64,000 bases of DNA from Gammaproteobacteria bacterium (GCA_028293725.1 JAQGOE010000312.1:1-64000); one strand, 5' to 3'. Positions 35,117-45,338 are shown, numbered from the stretch's first letter. Numbers and translations: made by a program. The notes: generated from the sequence alone by a model not told the origin.

Positions 35117-35653
35117 ATGGAAGCGGTCGTGACCGGCCGACACGTAGTCTTTTCTCATGGGCAGGAAAGTGGCCCCTGGGGCCGCAAGATTTCGGCGCTC
35201 GCCGAAGTCGCGCGTAGTGAGGGCTACGACACCCACTCGGTCGACTACCGCGGCATAGTCGAGCCCCGCGCGCGCATCGCGAAGCTCGTGGACTTTTGTA
35301 AGGAGCTGTCCGGCGACCTTGTGCTCGTTGGCTCGAGCGTGGGCGGCTACGTGTCCGTTGCTTCCGCTTCACTCCTGCACGCCCGTGGAGTGTTCCTGAT
35401 GGCTCCTGCGCTCTATCTGGACGGGTTGCCCGAGCTGCGTCCGGGCGTCCTCGATTGTCCGGCGACGGTGGTTCACGGCTGGCGCGACGAAGTTGTGCCT
35501 TATGAGCACAGCGTCCGATTCGCGCAAAGTTATCATTCCGCTTTGCACCTGCTCGAAAGCGATCACCGCCTGCATAATCAGATCCGCGTGATCCAATACC
35601 TCTTCGAGTACTTTCTCATCGCGCTCGACCTGCCGCCCATTGCCTTCGAGTGA
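35117..35653 (+). CDS. Alpha/beta hydrolase
   Basis: A 178-residue small alpha/beta-hydrolase. It has VVFSHGQESGPWG as the oxyanion-forming HG strand, GSSVGGYVS with the nucleophile Ser74, VVHGWRDEVVP supplying the catalytic Asp, and ESDHRLHN with the catalytic His. The complete triad argues for an active esterase or acyl-thioesterase-like enzyme. AGGGGA precedes ATG 35117 by eight bases. An ATG at 35081 would add 12 residues with no ribosome site. It is divergent from the oxoprolinase. The substrate is unknown. Confidence 0.82.
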   Translation: MEAVVTGRHVVFSHGQESGPWGRKISALAEVARSEGYDTHSVDYRGIVEPRARIAKLVDFCKELSGDLVLVGSSVGGYVSVASASLLHARGVFLMAPALYLDGLPELRPGVLDCPATVVHGWRDEVVPYEHSVRFAQSYHSALHLLESDHRLHNQIRVIQYLFEYFLIALDLPPIAFE

Positions 35654-35719
35654 GGTGGCCGTGCCGGCTCGCGGTACCTCTGGGCTCGCTGCGATGCTCA
35701 TCACAACGAAAACGACGCG

Positions 35720-38137
35720 ATGAACTGGCTGTTACGGCTCTGGGTGAGATTCAAAGTGCGTCCGGACGACGTGGTCGAACGACTCCACGCCCGGAACAGT
35801 CCTGTCTGCTATGTGATTGAGGAGCGCAGCTCCGTGGACCTCGCGGTTCTGCAGGACGCGTGCGTCCGATTGAAGCTCAGCAGGCCCCGCAAACGGCTGC
35901 TCGAGACGGCCAAGGACCTGCGCTCGTTTTTCTATCTCAGTCGGCCGCGGGGGTTCTGGGACGAACGTCTCGACCGCCGGCCGCCGCCGCAATTGCGCCA
36001 GATGATTGAAGCGCTGCGCGCCGATCCGCAATTAGACATCGACCTCGTCCCGGTGGCGGTCTATTGGAGCCGCGCGCCACAGAAGGAGCGCTCCTGGTTC
36101 CGTCTATTGTTCGTGGAGGATTGGGCACTCACCAGCCGCGCGCGGCGGTTCATGCAAGTGCTCTTCAACGGGCGCGACGTCATCATCGAATTCGATGATC
36201 CGATCTCACTACGCAGCCTCCTCGGCGAGAAGATCGGTGTCGCGGTCCGCGGGCGGCGGGTCGCCCGCGCATTGCGCGCTCTGTACGCGAAGCATCGCGC
36301 CGCCCGCATCGGGCCGGATCTTTCCCACCGCCGCACGATTGTCACGAGCGTCCTGAAAACCCGCGCGGTCCGCGCCGTCGTTGCGCAGGAAATGCGGGAG
36401 AAGAAGCTCACCCGCCACCAGGCTATTCTGCGCGCCAAGCGCTACGCCGAAGAAATCGCGGCGAACTACTCGCATTCTTTCATCCGATTCATGGAAAGCT
36501 CGTTGTCGCGCCTGTGGAACCGGCTCTACGACGGCGTTGAGTTTGGCCACGTCGAGACTCTCGAGCAGGCGACGGAAGGTAACGAGATCGTCTATGTCCC
36601 GTGCCACCGCAGCCACATGGATTATCTGTTGCTGTCGTATGCGATTTACGTGAATGGCTTCGCCATCCCGCACATCGCCGCCGGCATCAACCTCAACCTC
36701 CCGATCGTCGGCCGCTTCCTGCGCAAGGGAGGCGCCTTCTTCATTCGTCGTAGCTTTCGCGGCAACGCTCTGTACACCGTCGTCTTCATGAAGTACCTCG
36801 CCGCGATCATGGCGCGCGGCCACTCCATCGAGTACTTCATAGAAGGCGGCCGCAGCCGCACCGGCCGCTTGCTGCAACCGAAGACGGGAATGCTCTCGAT
36901 GACTGTCCGCAGCTTCCTGCGCGATCCCGCGCGCCCGGTGGTGTTCGTGCCGGTCTACTTTGGATACGAGCGCATCGTCGAGGGCCCCACCTACATCGGT
37001 GAGCTTTCCGGACGGCCGAAGGAGAAGGAAAGTGTTTTCGGACTGGTACGAACCTTCCGCAAGCTCCGAGAGCGCTTCGGCAAAGTCCACGTCAATCTCG
37101 GCGAGCCCATTCCGTTGGGGAAACTTCTCGACCGTTATGATCCGAACTGGCGCGCGTTGAAGTTCGACGATGACACGCGCGTTCCGTGGGTGAACCAGGC
37201 GGTCGGCGATCTCGCGGTCGCGATCATGCGGAACATCAACTCCGCGGCGGCGGTCACGCCCATCGGGTTGCTGGCCATGACACTCCTCGCGACTCCGCGG
37301 CAGGCACTCCCCGAGGCCGACCTGCTGCGACAGATCGATCTCTACCGGGCGCTGCAACTCGGGTTTCCCTACAGCGACCGCGTGACCGTCACCGAGTTGA
37401 CCAGCACGGAAGTCCTGACCTACGGCATCTCCATGAAAGTCGTTTCGCGGCAGTCGCACGGACTCGGCGATATCGTGAGAATGAGCGACGAGAGCGCAAT
37501 TCTCGCCACCTACTATCGCAACAACATCCTGCACCTGTTCGCGATGCCATCGCTGGTCGCCTGCGTGTTTTCGAGTAATGCGCGGGTGCGCACTGAGGAT
37601 ATCCAGAGACTGGCCTGGCGCATCTATCCGTATATCGCGGCGGAGCTGTTTCTGCGCTGGGATGAAAGCGAGCTGCAGGCGATCGTCAACGGCGTGTTGA
37701 CGTGTCTCGAGCAGTACGGCCTCGTCGAGACGGACGCCGACCGGAAAGAATGGCGCCGACCGCCGCCAACCTCCATCAAAGCAATGCAACTGTCGCTGTT
37801 GGCACAGGCGACGATTCAGACCATCGAGCGTTACTATCTCGCCATCGCGCAGCTCGTGAAGGCCGGCAGCGGCCAGATCACGCAGGCCGCCCTCGAAGAG
37901 CGCTGTCAGCTCACCGCGCAGCGCATCGCGCTGCTCCACGGTCTGAACTCACCGGAATTCTTCGACCGCACGATGTTCAGCAACTTCATCGATCACCTGC
38001 GCACTCGCAACGTCATCCGCAACTCGAGCACCGGCAAGCTGGAATTCGATGAAGTCCTCATGCGGGTGGCCGCCGACGCGCAGTTCGTGCTCAGCGAGCA
38101 ACTCCGCCACAGCATCCTGCAAGTAACGCACAGTTGA
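35720..38137 (+). CDS. plsB: Glycerol-3-phosphate acyltransferase
   Basis: An 805-residue inner-membrane-associated acyltransferase making 1-acyl-glycerol-3-phosphate, the first step of phospholipid synthesis. The acyltransferase block I HRSHMDYL is at residues 296-303 with the catalytic His and Asp. Block II GGAFFIRRSFRG, block III YFIEGGRSRTGRLLQPKTGML and block IV VVFVPVYFGYERIVE follow, giving the full PlsB set. The length matches E. coli PlsB (807). PlsB is nearly confined to gammaproteobacteria, supporting the host assignment. It is 66 bp after the hydrolase gene and probably in the same transcript. Confidence 0.97.
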   Translation: MNWLLRLWVRFKVRPDDVVERLHARNSPVCYVIEERSSVDLAVLQDACVRLKLSRPRKRLLETAKDLRSFFYLSRPRGFWDERLDRRPPPQLRQMIEALRADPQLDIDLVPVAVYWSRAPQKERSWFRLLFVEDWALTSRARRFMQVLFNGRDVIIEFDDPISLRSLLGEKIGVAVRGRRVARALRALYAKHRAARIGPDLSHRRTIVTSVLKTRAVRAVVAQEMREKKLTRHQAILRAKRYAEEIAANYSHSFIRFMESSLSRLWNRLYDGVEFGHVETLEQATEGNEIVYVPCHRSHMDYLLLSYAIYVNGFAIPHIAAGINLNLPIVGRFLRKGGAFFIRRSFRGNALYTVVFMKYLAAIMARGHSIEYFIEGGRSRTGRLLQPKTGMLSMTVRSFLRDPARPVVFVPVYFGYERIVEGPTYIGELSGRPKEKESVFGLVRTFRKLRERFGKVHVNLGEPIPLGKLLDRYDPNWRALKFDDDTRVPWVNQAVGDLAVAIMRNINSAAAVTPIGLLAMTLLATPRQALPEADLLRQIDLYRALQLGFPYSDRVTVTELTSTEVLTYGISMKVVSRQSHGLGDIVRMSDESAILATYYRNNILHLFAMPSLVACVFSSNARVRTEDIQRLAWRIYPYIAAELFLRWDESELQAIVNGVLTCLEQYGLVETDADRKEWRRPPPTSIKAMQLSLLAQATIQTIERYYLAIAQLVKAGSGQITQAALEERCQLTAQRIALLHGLNSPEFFDRTMFSNFIDHLRTRNVIRNSSTGKLEFDEVLMRVAADAQFVLSEQLRHSILQVTHS

Positions 38138-38198
38138 GGCGCAACGCGCCGCCGCTGGCTTGGGCCACGCCGGCCTGAGCCACGCGCCGGTCGGGGTC

Positions 38199-38660
38199 CT
38201 ACCCCCCGAAGTACCCAAACCCACGCGCCATGAACGGCGCGCAAAACAAAATCACAACAATCGCCGTCATCTCCAGCATCAGGCACATCCGCGTACGCCG
38301 CACCTGTGTCGCCGACATCTCCGGCACCGCGCCTTGCTTCAACGCTTTGCCCCACGACAGAAACAACACCGTGGGATAGATCGAAATGGCGGCCGCCGCC
38401 AGGAAGGCGAACAGCTTCATAAGAAAGAACGCGTCGGTGAAGTAGTACCCCGCGCCCTTCTCGAAATAGAAAACCCGCAGCAACCCGATCACGAGCAGCA
38501 CACCGGCCGAGATGCCGAAGAGGTTGTCAGTTCGTTGGAGTCTGCGTGCCTGCGCAATGGTCAGAGGCGGCTTGAACAACACCACCTCCGCGACCAACGC
38601 GCCCACGACTGTGAACGCGGACAGGTGATGCAGGAACGCCATTACCGCAGGCATATACAT
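38199..38660 (-). CDS. DUF2214 family membrane protein
   Basis: A 153-residue inner-membrane protein with about four helices: AFLHHLSAFTVVGALVAEVVLF, NLFGISAGVLLVIGLLRVFYF, DAFFLMKLFAFLAAAAISIYP and CLMLEMTAIVVILFCAPFMA. The spacing, AQARRLQRTDNLFGISAGVLL and EKGAGYYFTD fit DUF2214. The function is not known. The ATG at 38660 has GGGAG six bases upstream; a longer frame to 38699 lacks a site. It converges on plsB (61 bp). Confidence 0.82.
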   Translation of the reverse strand: MYMPAVMAFLHHLSAFTVVGALVAEVVLFKPPLTIAQARRLQRTDNLFGISAGVLLVIGLLRVFYFEKGAGYYFTDAFFLMKLFAFLAAAAISIYPTVLFLSWGKALKQGAVPEMSATQVRRTRMCLMLEMTAIVVILFCAPFMARGFGYFGG

Positions 38661-38792
38661 TGCGAGCTCCCAAAGACGCCACGCCGCCCTAATCCGCATC
38701 CGCCGCGCGACCAGTTACCGCCCGATCGCGTCAGCGCAAACCAGCGCCCTTCCTGCGCCCTCAGCGATCCCGCCGCCAAGCGACGTGCGCTC

Positions 38793-39218
38793 TCAGTCGT
38801 CCCATCTCACCCGGCTGCGCTGCTTCTTCGTCTGCTGCTTGCGGGTCTTACCTTCCAGCCGCCGCTCTTTCGACGCACGCGTTGGTTTCGTCGCCCGTCG
38901 CGTCTTCGGAACCACGAGCGCCCGTTCCACGAGATCCGCGAGCCGCTCGAGCGCCTCGCGCCGATTATGCTCCTGCGAGCGCTGATTCCTCGCGATAATG
39001 AGGATCGCCCCGTCGTCCGTCAGTCGGCGCCCAGCCAGCACCCGTAACCGATTCTTCACCGGCTCCGACAACGCGGTACTGCCCTCCATGTCGAACCGCA
39101 GTTGTACGGCAGAGGAGACTTTGTTGACGTTCTGACCGCCCGGCCCCGACGCCCGCACAAAAGCGTACGTCAGGTCGCTATCGGGAATCGTAACTTCAGG
39201 GGTGATCTCGAGAGCCAT
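38793..39218 (-). CDS. arfB: Alternative ribosome-rescue factor B (peptidyl-tRNA hydrolase)
   Basis: A 141-residue stalled-ribosome release factor. GPGGQNVNKVSSAVQLRF carries the GGQ catalytic motif (27-29) that hydrolyses peptidyl-tRNA. A long basic C-terminal tail rich in Lys/Arg (TRRATKPTRASKERRLEGKTRKQQTKKQRS) inserts into the empty mRNA channel, which is the ArfB hallmark. Size matches E. coli YaeJ/ArfB (140). It is leftward, 18 bp after the MscS gene stop, and may be co-transcribed with it. Confidence 0.95.
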   Translation of the reverse strand: MALEITPEVTIPDSDLTYAFVRASGPGGQNVNKVSSAVQLRFDMEGSTALSEPVKNRLRVLAGRRLTDDGAILIIARNQRSQEHNRREALERLADLVERALVVPKTRRATKPTRASKERRLEGKTRKQQTKKQRSRVRWDD

Positions 39219-39236
39219 AGACGTCGCGCGCCCGCG

Positions 39237-40637
39237 TCAGTCCGCGCCGTCGTCGAGGTCCATCGATCCCGGCTTGTCCCCCGCCCCAGGGGAGGTCCCC
39301 GGAGGAGTGCGCGAAAGCGTCATCGCTGGCGCCTTCTCGAGCATCCGCAGCTCCCGCTGCGCAACCGGAATCTTCACTCCGTTGTCACGGAAAATTCTCC
39401 AGATGGCGCGGTTCACGTCCGAGCGGACGTTGTTGACGCCATTCATCGGATCCGCGATCCAGAAACGCACCTCGATACGCATGCCGTAGTCCTCGAAGGC
39501 CATGAGCCGCGTCACCGGCGGTGGATCTCGAAGGATGCGTGGGTGATGCTCTACCGCCTCGAAGAGCAGTTTCAGAGCGATCTCAGGATCATCGTCATAA
39601 CTCACCATCACCGGAAGCCGGATGCGCACCCGCTGATCCGAGTAGCTCCAGTTGATGACCGAGTTCGTAATGAGATTCTGGTTCGGGACCAGCGTGTCGA
39701 CGCCGTCGCGGTCGCGGACGACGACATAACGCCCGCGTAGCTCCTGCACCCACCCGAAGTTTTCGGTGCTGGTGCCGGTATGTCCGGTGAAGCTGATGAC
39801 GTCGCCGGGTTTTATCGACTTGTCCATCAGCAGTACGAACCCGCTGACGAAGTTGCTGGCGATGGACTGCAGGCCGAAGCCCAAGCCGAGACCGATCGCG
39901 CCGGTCAACACGTTCAAGGTGGTGACATCAACACCCGCGGCGTTGATGCCAAGCATGATGCCGAGGCCCACCAGCAGGAAGTAGGTGAACTTCGAGATGC
40001 CGATACGGGTCCCGACGGCCAGTTGATCGAGCTTCATGACACGGCGCTCGAAAGCGCGCGCAATGAGACTCGAGACCACCACGAAGGCCGTGACGATCAC
40101 CAGGCCTTTCAACAGCGCCCAGAGACTGAACTGCGTCTTGCCGGGGATGAGGTTGATGCGATTCAGGGTGGTCTCGACCTTGTCGAGCCAGCCCACCATC
40201 GAGAATCCTATCGTGAGCCAGAGGACGAAGGTGATGCGGCTTTCCCAGGTGCGCATCCACGAGTCCGGCCCCATCATCACTCGAAGCAGGTACACACCGA
40301 GCCGCACGAGCACCAGGGCGGTGGTGAGTTGCAGCGCCGTGTCGACCGCGGTCGTCGCCGTGCCGAGCATCGCGAACGTTGCGCGAACGATGAGCAACAC
40401 AATGAGCGCGACGAGGAACGGCGCCAACAGCACCGTGCCCTCCAGCACGCGGAGCTGCCACACGTCCGCCCGCTCGGCCGAGGACTTCGTGAGGTAATTC
40501 CGGTGCCACGTCCGCACGAAGTGCGCGCCGGCGAGCGCAATCAGGCCGGCGAGGACGATTGCGATGACCTCGGTCAGGATTTGCGGCGATGTCAGCTTCA
40601 GGAATACGCCCTTCAGGGCGCTGTCGGCGTTATCCAT
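39237..40637 (-). CDS. Mechanosensitive channel of the MscS family
   Basis: A 466-residue inner-membrane channel that opens under membrane tension. About five N-terminal helices precede the pore helix TM3 and its conserved follow-on GAIGLGLGFGLQSIASNFVSG, then DKSIKPGDVISF entering the beta domain. GRYVVVRDRDGVDTLVPNQNLITNSVINWSY is the classic MscS beta-domain signature. The C-terminal alpha-beta vestibule is present and ends in an acidic disordered tail. Extra N-terminal helices make it a mid-size member, not the 286-residue MscS itself. It overlaps the upstream YdcH-like gene by one base (TGATG). Confidence 0.92.
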   Translation of the reverse strand: MDNADSALKGVFLKLTSPQILTEVIAIVLAGLIALAGAHFVRTWHRNYLTKSSAERADVWQLRVLEGTVLLAPFLVALIVLLIVRATFAMLGTATTAVDTALQLTTALVLVRLGVYLLRVMMGPDSWMRTWESRITFVLWLTIGFSMVGWLDKVETTLNRINLIPGKTQFSLWALLKGLVIVTAFVVVSSLIARAFERRVMKLDQLAVGTRIGISKFTYFLLVGLGIMLGINAAGVDVTTLNVLTGAIGLGLGFGLQSIASNFVSGFVLLMDKSIKPGDVISFTGHTGTSTENFGWVQELRGRYVVVRDRDGVDTLVPNQNLITNSVINWSYSDQRVRIRLPVMVSYDDDPEIALKLLFEAVEHHPRILRDPPPVTRLMAFEDYGMRIEVRFWIADPMNGVNNVRSDVNRAIWRIFRDNGVKIPVAQRELRMLEKAPAMTLSRTPPGTSPGAGDKPGSMDLDDGAD

Positions 40638-40861
40638 CAGGCGTTGAGATCCGGGATCAGCTCGCTTTCCATGCGTGTGATCTGATCCTTCAGCATGAGC
40701 TTGCGCTTTTTGAGGCGCTTCAATTGAAGCTGATCGGAATGGATATCGAGCGTCAGACGAGAGATCACCTCGTCCAGATCACGATGCTCAATGCGCAGCG
40801 CCCGCAATTTCTCTACGTTGCGGAACAGCTCGCGGTCGACGTTGTCTTCGATTTCCGCCAT
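40637..40861 (-). CDS. Small YdcH/DUF465-like protein
   Basis: A 74-residue all-helical cytoplasmic protein: EIEDNVDRELFRNVEKLRALRIEHRDLDEVISRL then a basic helix SDQLQLKRLKKRKLMLKDQITRMES. The pattern (leucine/charged heptads, K/R-rich middle, acidic end) is that of the DUF465/YdcH family of short coiled-coil proteins, whose role is not established. Its stop overlaps the MscS start by one base, implying coupled translation. Its ATG is 165 bp from the divergent yrfG gene. Confidence 0.85.
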   Translation of the reverse strand: MAEIEDNVDRELFRNVEKLRALRIEHRDLDEVISRLTLDIHSDQLQLKRLKKRKLMLKDQITRMESELIPDLNA

Positions 40862-41026
40862 GGCGGGTAACGCCTGCGGTCTCCCATGGTCTTATAAGCG
40901 ACGGCCGGTTACGGCGTTCAGCCGCAGACAGGCGATCGGGGCCGCCGTCAGGCGCTAGCTTAGCGGACCGGCTCCAACGGCGCCACGGGAGGTATCATAC
41001 GCGCCCGTGTTCCTGGCTGCCCCCCC

Positions 41027-41695
41027 ATGTCTGCGACTCCCGTTGAAAAGCCCGATTGGGGCCATATAGATACCGTACTGCTGGATCTGGACGGGACGTT
41101 GCTGGATCTGGCGTATGACAATCATTTCTGGCTCGAGATCGTCCCCGCTGCTTATGCGGCGGCGCGTACGACGACTGTAGACGTCGCTCGAACCGAGCTC
41201 GCCCCGCGCTTTCGCGCCTGTGAGGGCACGCTTCCCTGGTACTGCATCGATCACTGGAGTCGCGAGCTCGACCTGGATATCGAGGCACTCAAACGGGCCA
41301 ACACGGAGCGCATCGCCTGGCTACCGGGTGCTGAGAATTTCCTGCTGCGCCTGCGAGCGGCCGGAAAGCGGGTCGTTCTACTGACGAACAGTCATCCGCG
41401 GGTGCTGCGGATAAAAGACGAGAAAACCGGGGTTCTGCGCTACTTCGACGCAGCGTTTACGTCGCATGATTTTGGCGTGGCGAAGGAGACGGCGGAGTTC
41501 TGGGCCGCCGTACGGGCCGTCGAGCCGTTCGACCTAAGGCGGAGTCTGTTCGCCGACGACAGCGCCCCCGTGTTGCGTGCAGCGCAACGTGCGGGGATTC
41601 GCTGGATCTATGGCGTTCGCCGTCCAGACTCCGTTCAGACCGTTCGCGACCACGTCGATGTCGCTGTGATCGACGGGGTGCACGAGCTGGTGTAA
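41027..41695 (+). CDS. yrfG: GMP/IMP nucleotidase, YrfG-like HAD phosphatase
   Basis: A 222-residue HAD phosphatase closely resembling YrfG, which dephosphorylates purine monophosphates. The N-terminus IDTVLLDLDGTLLDLAYDNHFWLE carries DxDGT (20-24) and the YrfG-type continuation. LLTNSHPRVLRIKDEKTG (motif II region), HDFGVAKE and LFADDSAPVLRAA (motif IV) follow. The nucleotide substrate is inferred from family resemblance. It is divergent from the YdcH-like gene and converges on rhlB, with 38 bp between the stops. Confidence 0.87.
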   Translation: MSATPVEKPDWGHIDTVLLDLDGTLLDLAYDNHFWLEIVPAAYAAARTTTVDVARTELAPRFRACEGTLPWYCIDHWSRELDLDIEALKRANTERIAWLPGAENFLLRLRAAGKRVVLLTNSHPRVLRIKDEKTGVLRYFDAAFTSHDFGVAKETAEFWAAVRAVEPFDLRRSLFADDSAPVLRAAQRAGIRWIYGVRRPDSVQTVRDHVDVAVIDGVHELV

Positions 41696-41733
41696 GCGGT
41701 CAGTTGTTTAGAGCTGTAGGTCGTCTAGCTAAG

Positions 41734-43086
41734 TCACCCGTGGGAGCCTTTCCGGGGGCGCCCGCCGCCACTTCCGCCGCCGCCTCGACGTCCACCAGGA
41801 CCCGGTCGGCCGCCGCCACCGGAGCCACCGCCGGGCCGCCTTCCGCCACCGCCACCGCCACCGGCATGAGGGCGAAACGGACGGCGCTCAGGGGGAGCCC
41901 CTTGCACGAGCTCCTTCGCCAGCATGTCCGGTGATATCGAGGTGGACGGGATCTTGTGACCCAGGTAGTCCTCGATCTCCGGAAGAGATACGGCGTATTC
42001 CTCGCAGGCGAAGCTGATGGCGTCGCCTTCGGCTCCAGCCCGAGCCGTGCGGCCGATGCGATGGACGTAATCAGGAGCGTCCTGCGGCAGGTCGAAGTTG
42101 AAGACATGGCTCACGTCGGGAATGTGCAGCCCACGCGAAGCGACGTCGGTAGCGATCAGTACCGCGAGGTCCCCGTTGTGGAAGTCGCGCAGGAAGCGCA
42201 GCCGCTTGTTCTGCGGTACATCGCCGGACAGGGCTTGTGAGTGGAAGCCGTTGGCATTTAGCGTGCTTTCGAGCCGCTCGGCCGCCCTCTTCGTATTTAC
42301 GAAGATCATGGTGCGGCGGGCCTCGTATTGGCGCAGGAGCGCCACGAGCAGCGGCACTTTCTCCTCCATCGCGGGGTAGTACATCATCTGCCGGACGCGA
42401 TCGACGGTCATCTTGTCGGGCTCGATGCGCACCAGCTCCGGATTGTTCATGTGCTCGTAAGCGAGCTCCAGGACCCGATGGGAGAGGGTGGCCGAGAACA
42501 GCATGGATTGCCGCTTTTCCGGCGGTGGCAGGCGGCGCATGAGATAGCGGATATCAGCGATGAAGCCGAGATCGAACATGCGATCCGCTTCGTCGAGCAC
42601 GAGTACCTGCGCATGACGCAGGTCGAAAACGTGCTGCTTGAAGTAGTCGATGAGTCGTCCCGGCGTGCCGATCAGCACGTCGACGCCTTCCTCGAGCTGC
42701 CGCCGCTGCTTCTCGTAGTCGACGCCGCCGTAGACTACGGCCTGCTTGAGGCCCGTATGGCGGCCGAGAATCTCACCGTCGTGGTGGATCTGCACCGCGA
42801 GCTCGCGGGTCGGTGCCACGATGAGCGCTCGAACCGACGTCTTAGATCGGGTCGGCCCAGATGGGCGCGTCAGCAGCGATTGGTAGAGTGCCACCAGGAA
42901 GGCGGCGGTTTTGCCAGTCCCGGTCTGCGCCTGGCCGGCCACGTCCTTTCCGGCAAGCGCTATCGGTAGCGTTTGCGCTTGGATGGGCGTGCACACGGTA
43001 AAGCCCGCGTCACGGATACCTTCCATAACGAGGGGGGCGAGGCCAAAGGATTGGAATGTAGGGGAATCAGAGTGTGGTTCAGTCAT
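41734..43086 (-). CDS. rhlB: DEAD-box ATP-dependent RNA helicase RhlB
   Basis: A 450-residue RNA helicase. The Q motif (FQSFGL...TPIQAQTLP), AQTGTGKT (53-60), [12 protein letters not shown] (165-168), SAT (198-200), and the C-domain motifs ([34 protein letters not shown]) are intact. It is named RhlB for its position divergent to trxA-rho, as in E. coli, and for its overall length. The last 50 residues are a Gly/Arg/Pro-rich tail ([17 protein letters not shown]), an RNA-binding and degradosome-contact type of disorder. The ATG at 43086 is used, as an in-frame TTG just before has no advantage. Confidence 0.93.
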   Translation of the reverse strand: MTEPHSDSPTFQSFGLAPLVMEGIRDAGFTVCTPIQAQTLPIALAGKDVAGQAQTGTGKTAAFLVALYQSLLTRPSGPTRSKTSVRALIVAPTRELAVQIHHDGEILGRHTGLKQAVVYGGVDYEKQRRQLEEGVDVLIGTPGRLIDYFKQHVFDLRHAQVLVLDEADRMFDLGFIADIRYLMRRLPPPEKRQSMLFSATLSHRVLELAYEHMNNPELVRIEPDKMTVDRVRQMMYYPAMEEKVPLLVALLRQYEARRTMIFVNTKRAAERLESTLNANGFHSQALSGDVPQNKRLRFLRDFHNGDLAVLIATDVASRGLHIPDVSHVFNFDLPQDAPDYVHRIGRTARAGAEGDAISFACEEYAVSLPEIEDYLGHKIPSTSISPDMLAKELVQGAPPERRPFRPHAGGGGGGGRRPGGGSGGGGRPGPGGRRGGGGSGGGRPRKGSHG

Positions 43087-43374
43087 CAAATACGTCTATG
43101 GTGTTGTTCGAAATGGGTGGGTGGGCCTTGCAAAAGAGGTCCGGAAGCGCTACAAAGTGCTCAAGACAGCGGGCAATTCGTACCCGCACCTGCCAGCCAG
43201 TATTCATATCCCTAAGGCTCGAGCTCATACTCATTCACGAGTTAGTGTAACCGTTTGACGGGTGTTTCTGGCATGGCTTTCGCTGCCCCCTGCCGCCCCG
43301 CATGACGTCTTTAAGTCTTCTATCCGAACAAAACAACCTTTTCCACACTCTGCATTCGACGGAGGTTGAACCGC

Positions 43375-43704
43375 GTGAGTAACCCGCAGATCGTGCACAC
43401 CACGGACGCCAATTTTGCACAGGACGTCCTCAAGTCCGACAAACCCGTCCTGCTGGATTTCTGGGCCGAATGGTGTGGCCCTTGCAAAATGATCGCCCCG
43501 ATCCTCGATGAGATCGCCGGCGAGTATCAGGACCGCGTCAAAATCGCCAAGCTCAACATCGACGAAAACCCACAGACCCCGCACAAATACGGCATTCGCG
43601 GCATCCCGACGCTGATTCTTTTCAAGAACGGCACTCTCGAGGCTCAGAAGGTCGGCGCGGTCTCCAAATCTCAACTATCAGCATTTCTGGACAGTAATTT
43701 GTGA
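43375..43704 (+). CDS. trxA: Thioredoxin
   Basis: A 109-residue cytoplasmic thioredoxin, the general protein disulfide reductant fed by thioredoxin reductase. The active site WCGPC is at residues 33-37 and the cis-proline loop is [11 protein letters not shown]. The GTG at 43375 has GGAGG nine bases upstream and gives the normal start; the TTG at 43366 is upstream in frame but badly placed. It overlaps rho by four bases. The 288-bp gap to rhlB holds the divergent promoters; I see no clear -10/-35 pair there. Confidence 0.97.
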   Translation: MSNPQIVHTTDANFAQDVLKSDKPVLLDFWAEWCGPCKMIAPILDEIAGEYQDRVKIAKLNIDENPQTPHKYGIRGIPTLILFKNGTLEAQKVGAVSKSQLSAFLDSNL

Positions 43705-45173
43705 GAGGCTATCTCGGCAATCAGGGTCGTAACCGGCCCAACAACAACAACAAGGGCCCGCGACACGGTAATCGTGACGGTAACCGCGGCGGCAACAACA
43801 ATGGAAACGGCAACGGTGGGGGGCGGCCCGACGACATGATGCATGAGCCGGAGGCGTTCGACGCCGACGACTCGGAAATCATAAGCCCCGCGGAACTCAC
43901 CCAGTCCCGCAGCTCGATGAACCTCACCGAGCTGAAGTTGAAACCGATCCACGACCTGGTGAAGCTCGCCGAGTCGATGGGTCTGGACAACCTCGCCCGC
44001 TCCCGTAAACAGGACATCATTTTCTCGATCCTCAAGGCGCATGCCAGGAACGGGGAAAACATCTACGGCGACGGCGTGCTGGAGATCCTGCAGGATGGCT
44101 TCGGCTTCCTGCGCTCCGCCGACGGCTCCTACCTCGCGGGTCCGGACGACATCTATGTCAGTCCGAGCCAGATCCGCCGCTTCAACCTGCGTACCGGCGA
44201 CACGATCTCCGGGCTCATCCGGCCGCCGAAGGACGGGGAGCGTTATTTCGCGCTGTTGAAGGTCGGTGAGATCAACTACGACTCGCCCGACAGCTCGCGC
44301 AGCAAGGTTCTGTTCGAGAACCTGACGCCGTTCCACCCGACGCGCCGCTTGAAGCTCGAGCGCGGCAACGGCTCCACCGAGGATCTGACGGCCCGGACCA
44401 TCGACCTCGTGTCGCCCATCGGCAAGGGCCAGCGCGGCCTCATCGTCTCTCCGCCGAAAGCCGGCAAGACGATGCTGTTGCAGAACATCGCGACCGCCAT
44501 CACCAACAATCATCCCGAAGTCATCCTCATCGTGTTGCTCATCGACGAGCGGCCCGAGGAAGTCACGGAGATGCAGCGTACGGTGAAGGGAGAGGTTGTC
44601 TCGAGCACCTTCGACGAGCCCGCCGCACGCCATGTGCAGGTGGCCGAGATGGTGATCGAGAAGGCGAAGCGTCTGGTTGAGCACAAGAAGGATGTCGTCA
44701 TCCTCCTCGACTCCATCACTCGCCTCGCGCGCGCCTACAACACCGTGGTGCCCTCGTCGGGCAAGGTGCTGACCGGTGGTGTCGACGCCAACGCGTTGCA
44801 GCGGCCGAAGCGTTTCTTCGGTGCGGCCCGTAACATCGAGGAAGGCGGCAGCCTCACGATTCTTGCCACGGCCCTCATCGACACCGGCTCCAAGATGGAC
44901 GATGTCATCTATGAGGAGTTCAAGGGCACTGGCAACAGCGAAATTCACCTCGATCGGCGCATTTCCGAAAAGCGTGTCTTCCCGGCGGTCAATATCAACC
45001 GCTCCGGCACGCGTAAGGAAGAGCTCATCACCGACCACGGCGAGCTCGCCAAGATCTGGATCCTGCGTAAGCTGCTGCATCCCATGGATGAGCTGGCAGC
45101 CATCGAGTTCCTGCTCGACAAGATGAAGGACACCAAGTCGAATGGTGAATTCTTCGAGGCCATGAAGCGCTAA
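43701..45173 (+). CDS. rho: Transcription termination factor Rho
   Basis: A 490-residue hexameric RNA-dependent ATPase that ends transcripts. The normal start region of shorter Rho proteins corresponds to [22 protein letters not shown] at about residue 73. The cold-shock RNA-binding domain follows (DGFGFLRS...[13 protein letters not shown]), then Walker A SPPKAGKT near 249-256, DERPEEV and the RNA-binding Q-loop/R-loop. The 70-residue N-terminal extension is Asn/Gly/Arg-rich ([19 protein letters not shown]...). The GTG at 43701 overlaps the trxA stop (GTGA), which supports the extended start, but a later start cannot be excluded. Confidence 0.95.
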   Translation: MRGYLGNQGRNRPNNNNKGPRHGNRDGNRGGNNNGNGNGGGRPDDMMHEPEAFDADDSEIISPAELTQSRSSMNLTELKLKPIHDLVKLAESMGLDNLARSRKQDIIFSILKAHARNGENIYGDGVLEILQDGFGFLRSADGSYLAGPDDIYVSPSQIRRFNLRTGDTISGLIRPPKDGERYFALLKVGEINYDSPDSSRSKVLFENLTPFHPTRRLKLERGNGSTEDLTARTIDLVSPIGKGQRGLIVSPPKAGKTMLLQNIATAITNNHPEVILIVLLIDERPEEVTEMQRTVKGEVVSSTFDEPAARHVQVAEMVIEKAKRLVEHKKDVVILLDSITRLARAYNTVVPSSGKVLTGGVDANALQRPKRFFGAARNIEEGGSLTILATALIDTGSKMDDVIYEEFKGTGNSEIHLDRRISEKRVFPAVNINRSGTRKEELITDHGELAKIWILRKLLHPMDELAAIEFLLDKMKDTKSNGEFFEAMKR

Positions 45174-45181
45174 CGACGCAC

Positions 45182-45204
45182 CCGGGGCCCCACGGGGCCC
45201 CGGT
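45182..45204 (+). terminator. GC-rich hairpin after rho
   Basis: CCGGGGCCC and GGGCCCCGG (approximately) pair across a short loop nine bases after the rho stop. The stem is very strong, but only GTT follows rather than a T-run, so it may stabilise the 3' end or act with Rho itself. Confidence 0.5.
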
Positions 45205-45338
45205 TCCCCACACGACCCGGTTCTAATACGACCGGGGCCTTGGACCAGTTAACAGTCGCGTCTCTGCGACGCTGGTACATTGGCCTCGCGAATCAGTAAG
45301 ATTCGCGCGCACCCATTGGCCTGGAGTCAAAAAGTCGC

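Noticed and set aside
36209..37939. 576-codon minus-strand frame over plsB
   Set aside because: plsB has all acyltransferase blocks on the plus strand; the antisense frame is open only because of high GC.
43671..45080. 469-codon minus-strand frame over rho
   Set aside because: The rho reading is fully supported; the opposite frame lacks a ribosome site and homology-like motifs.
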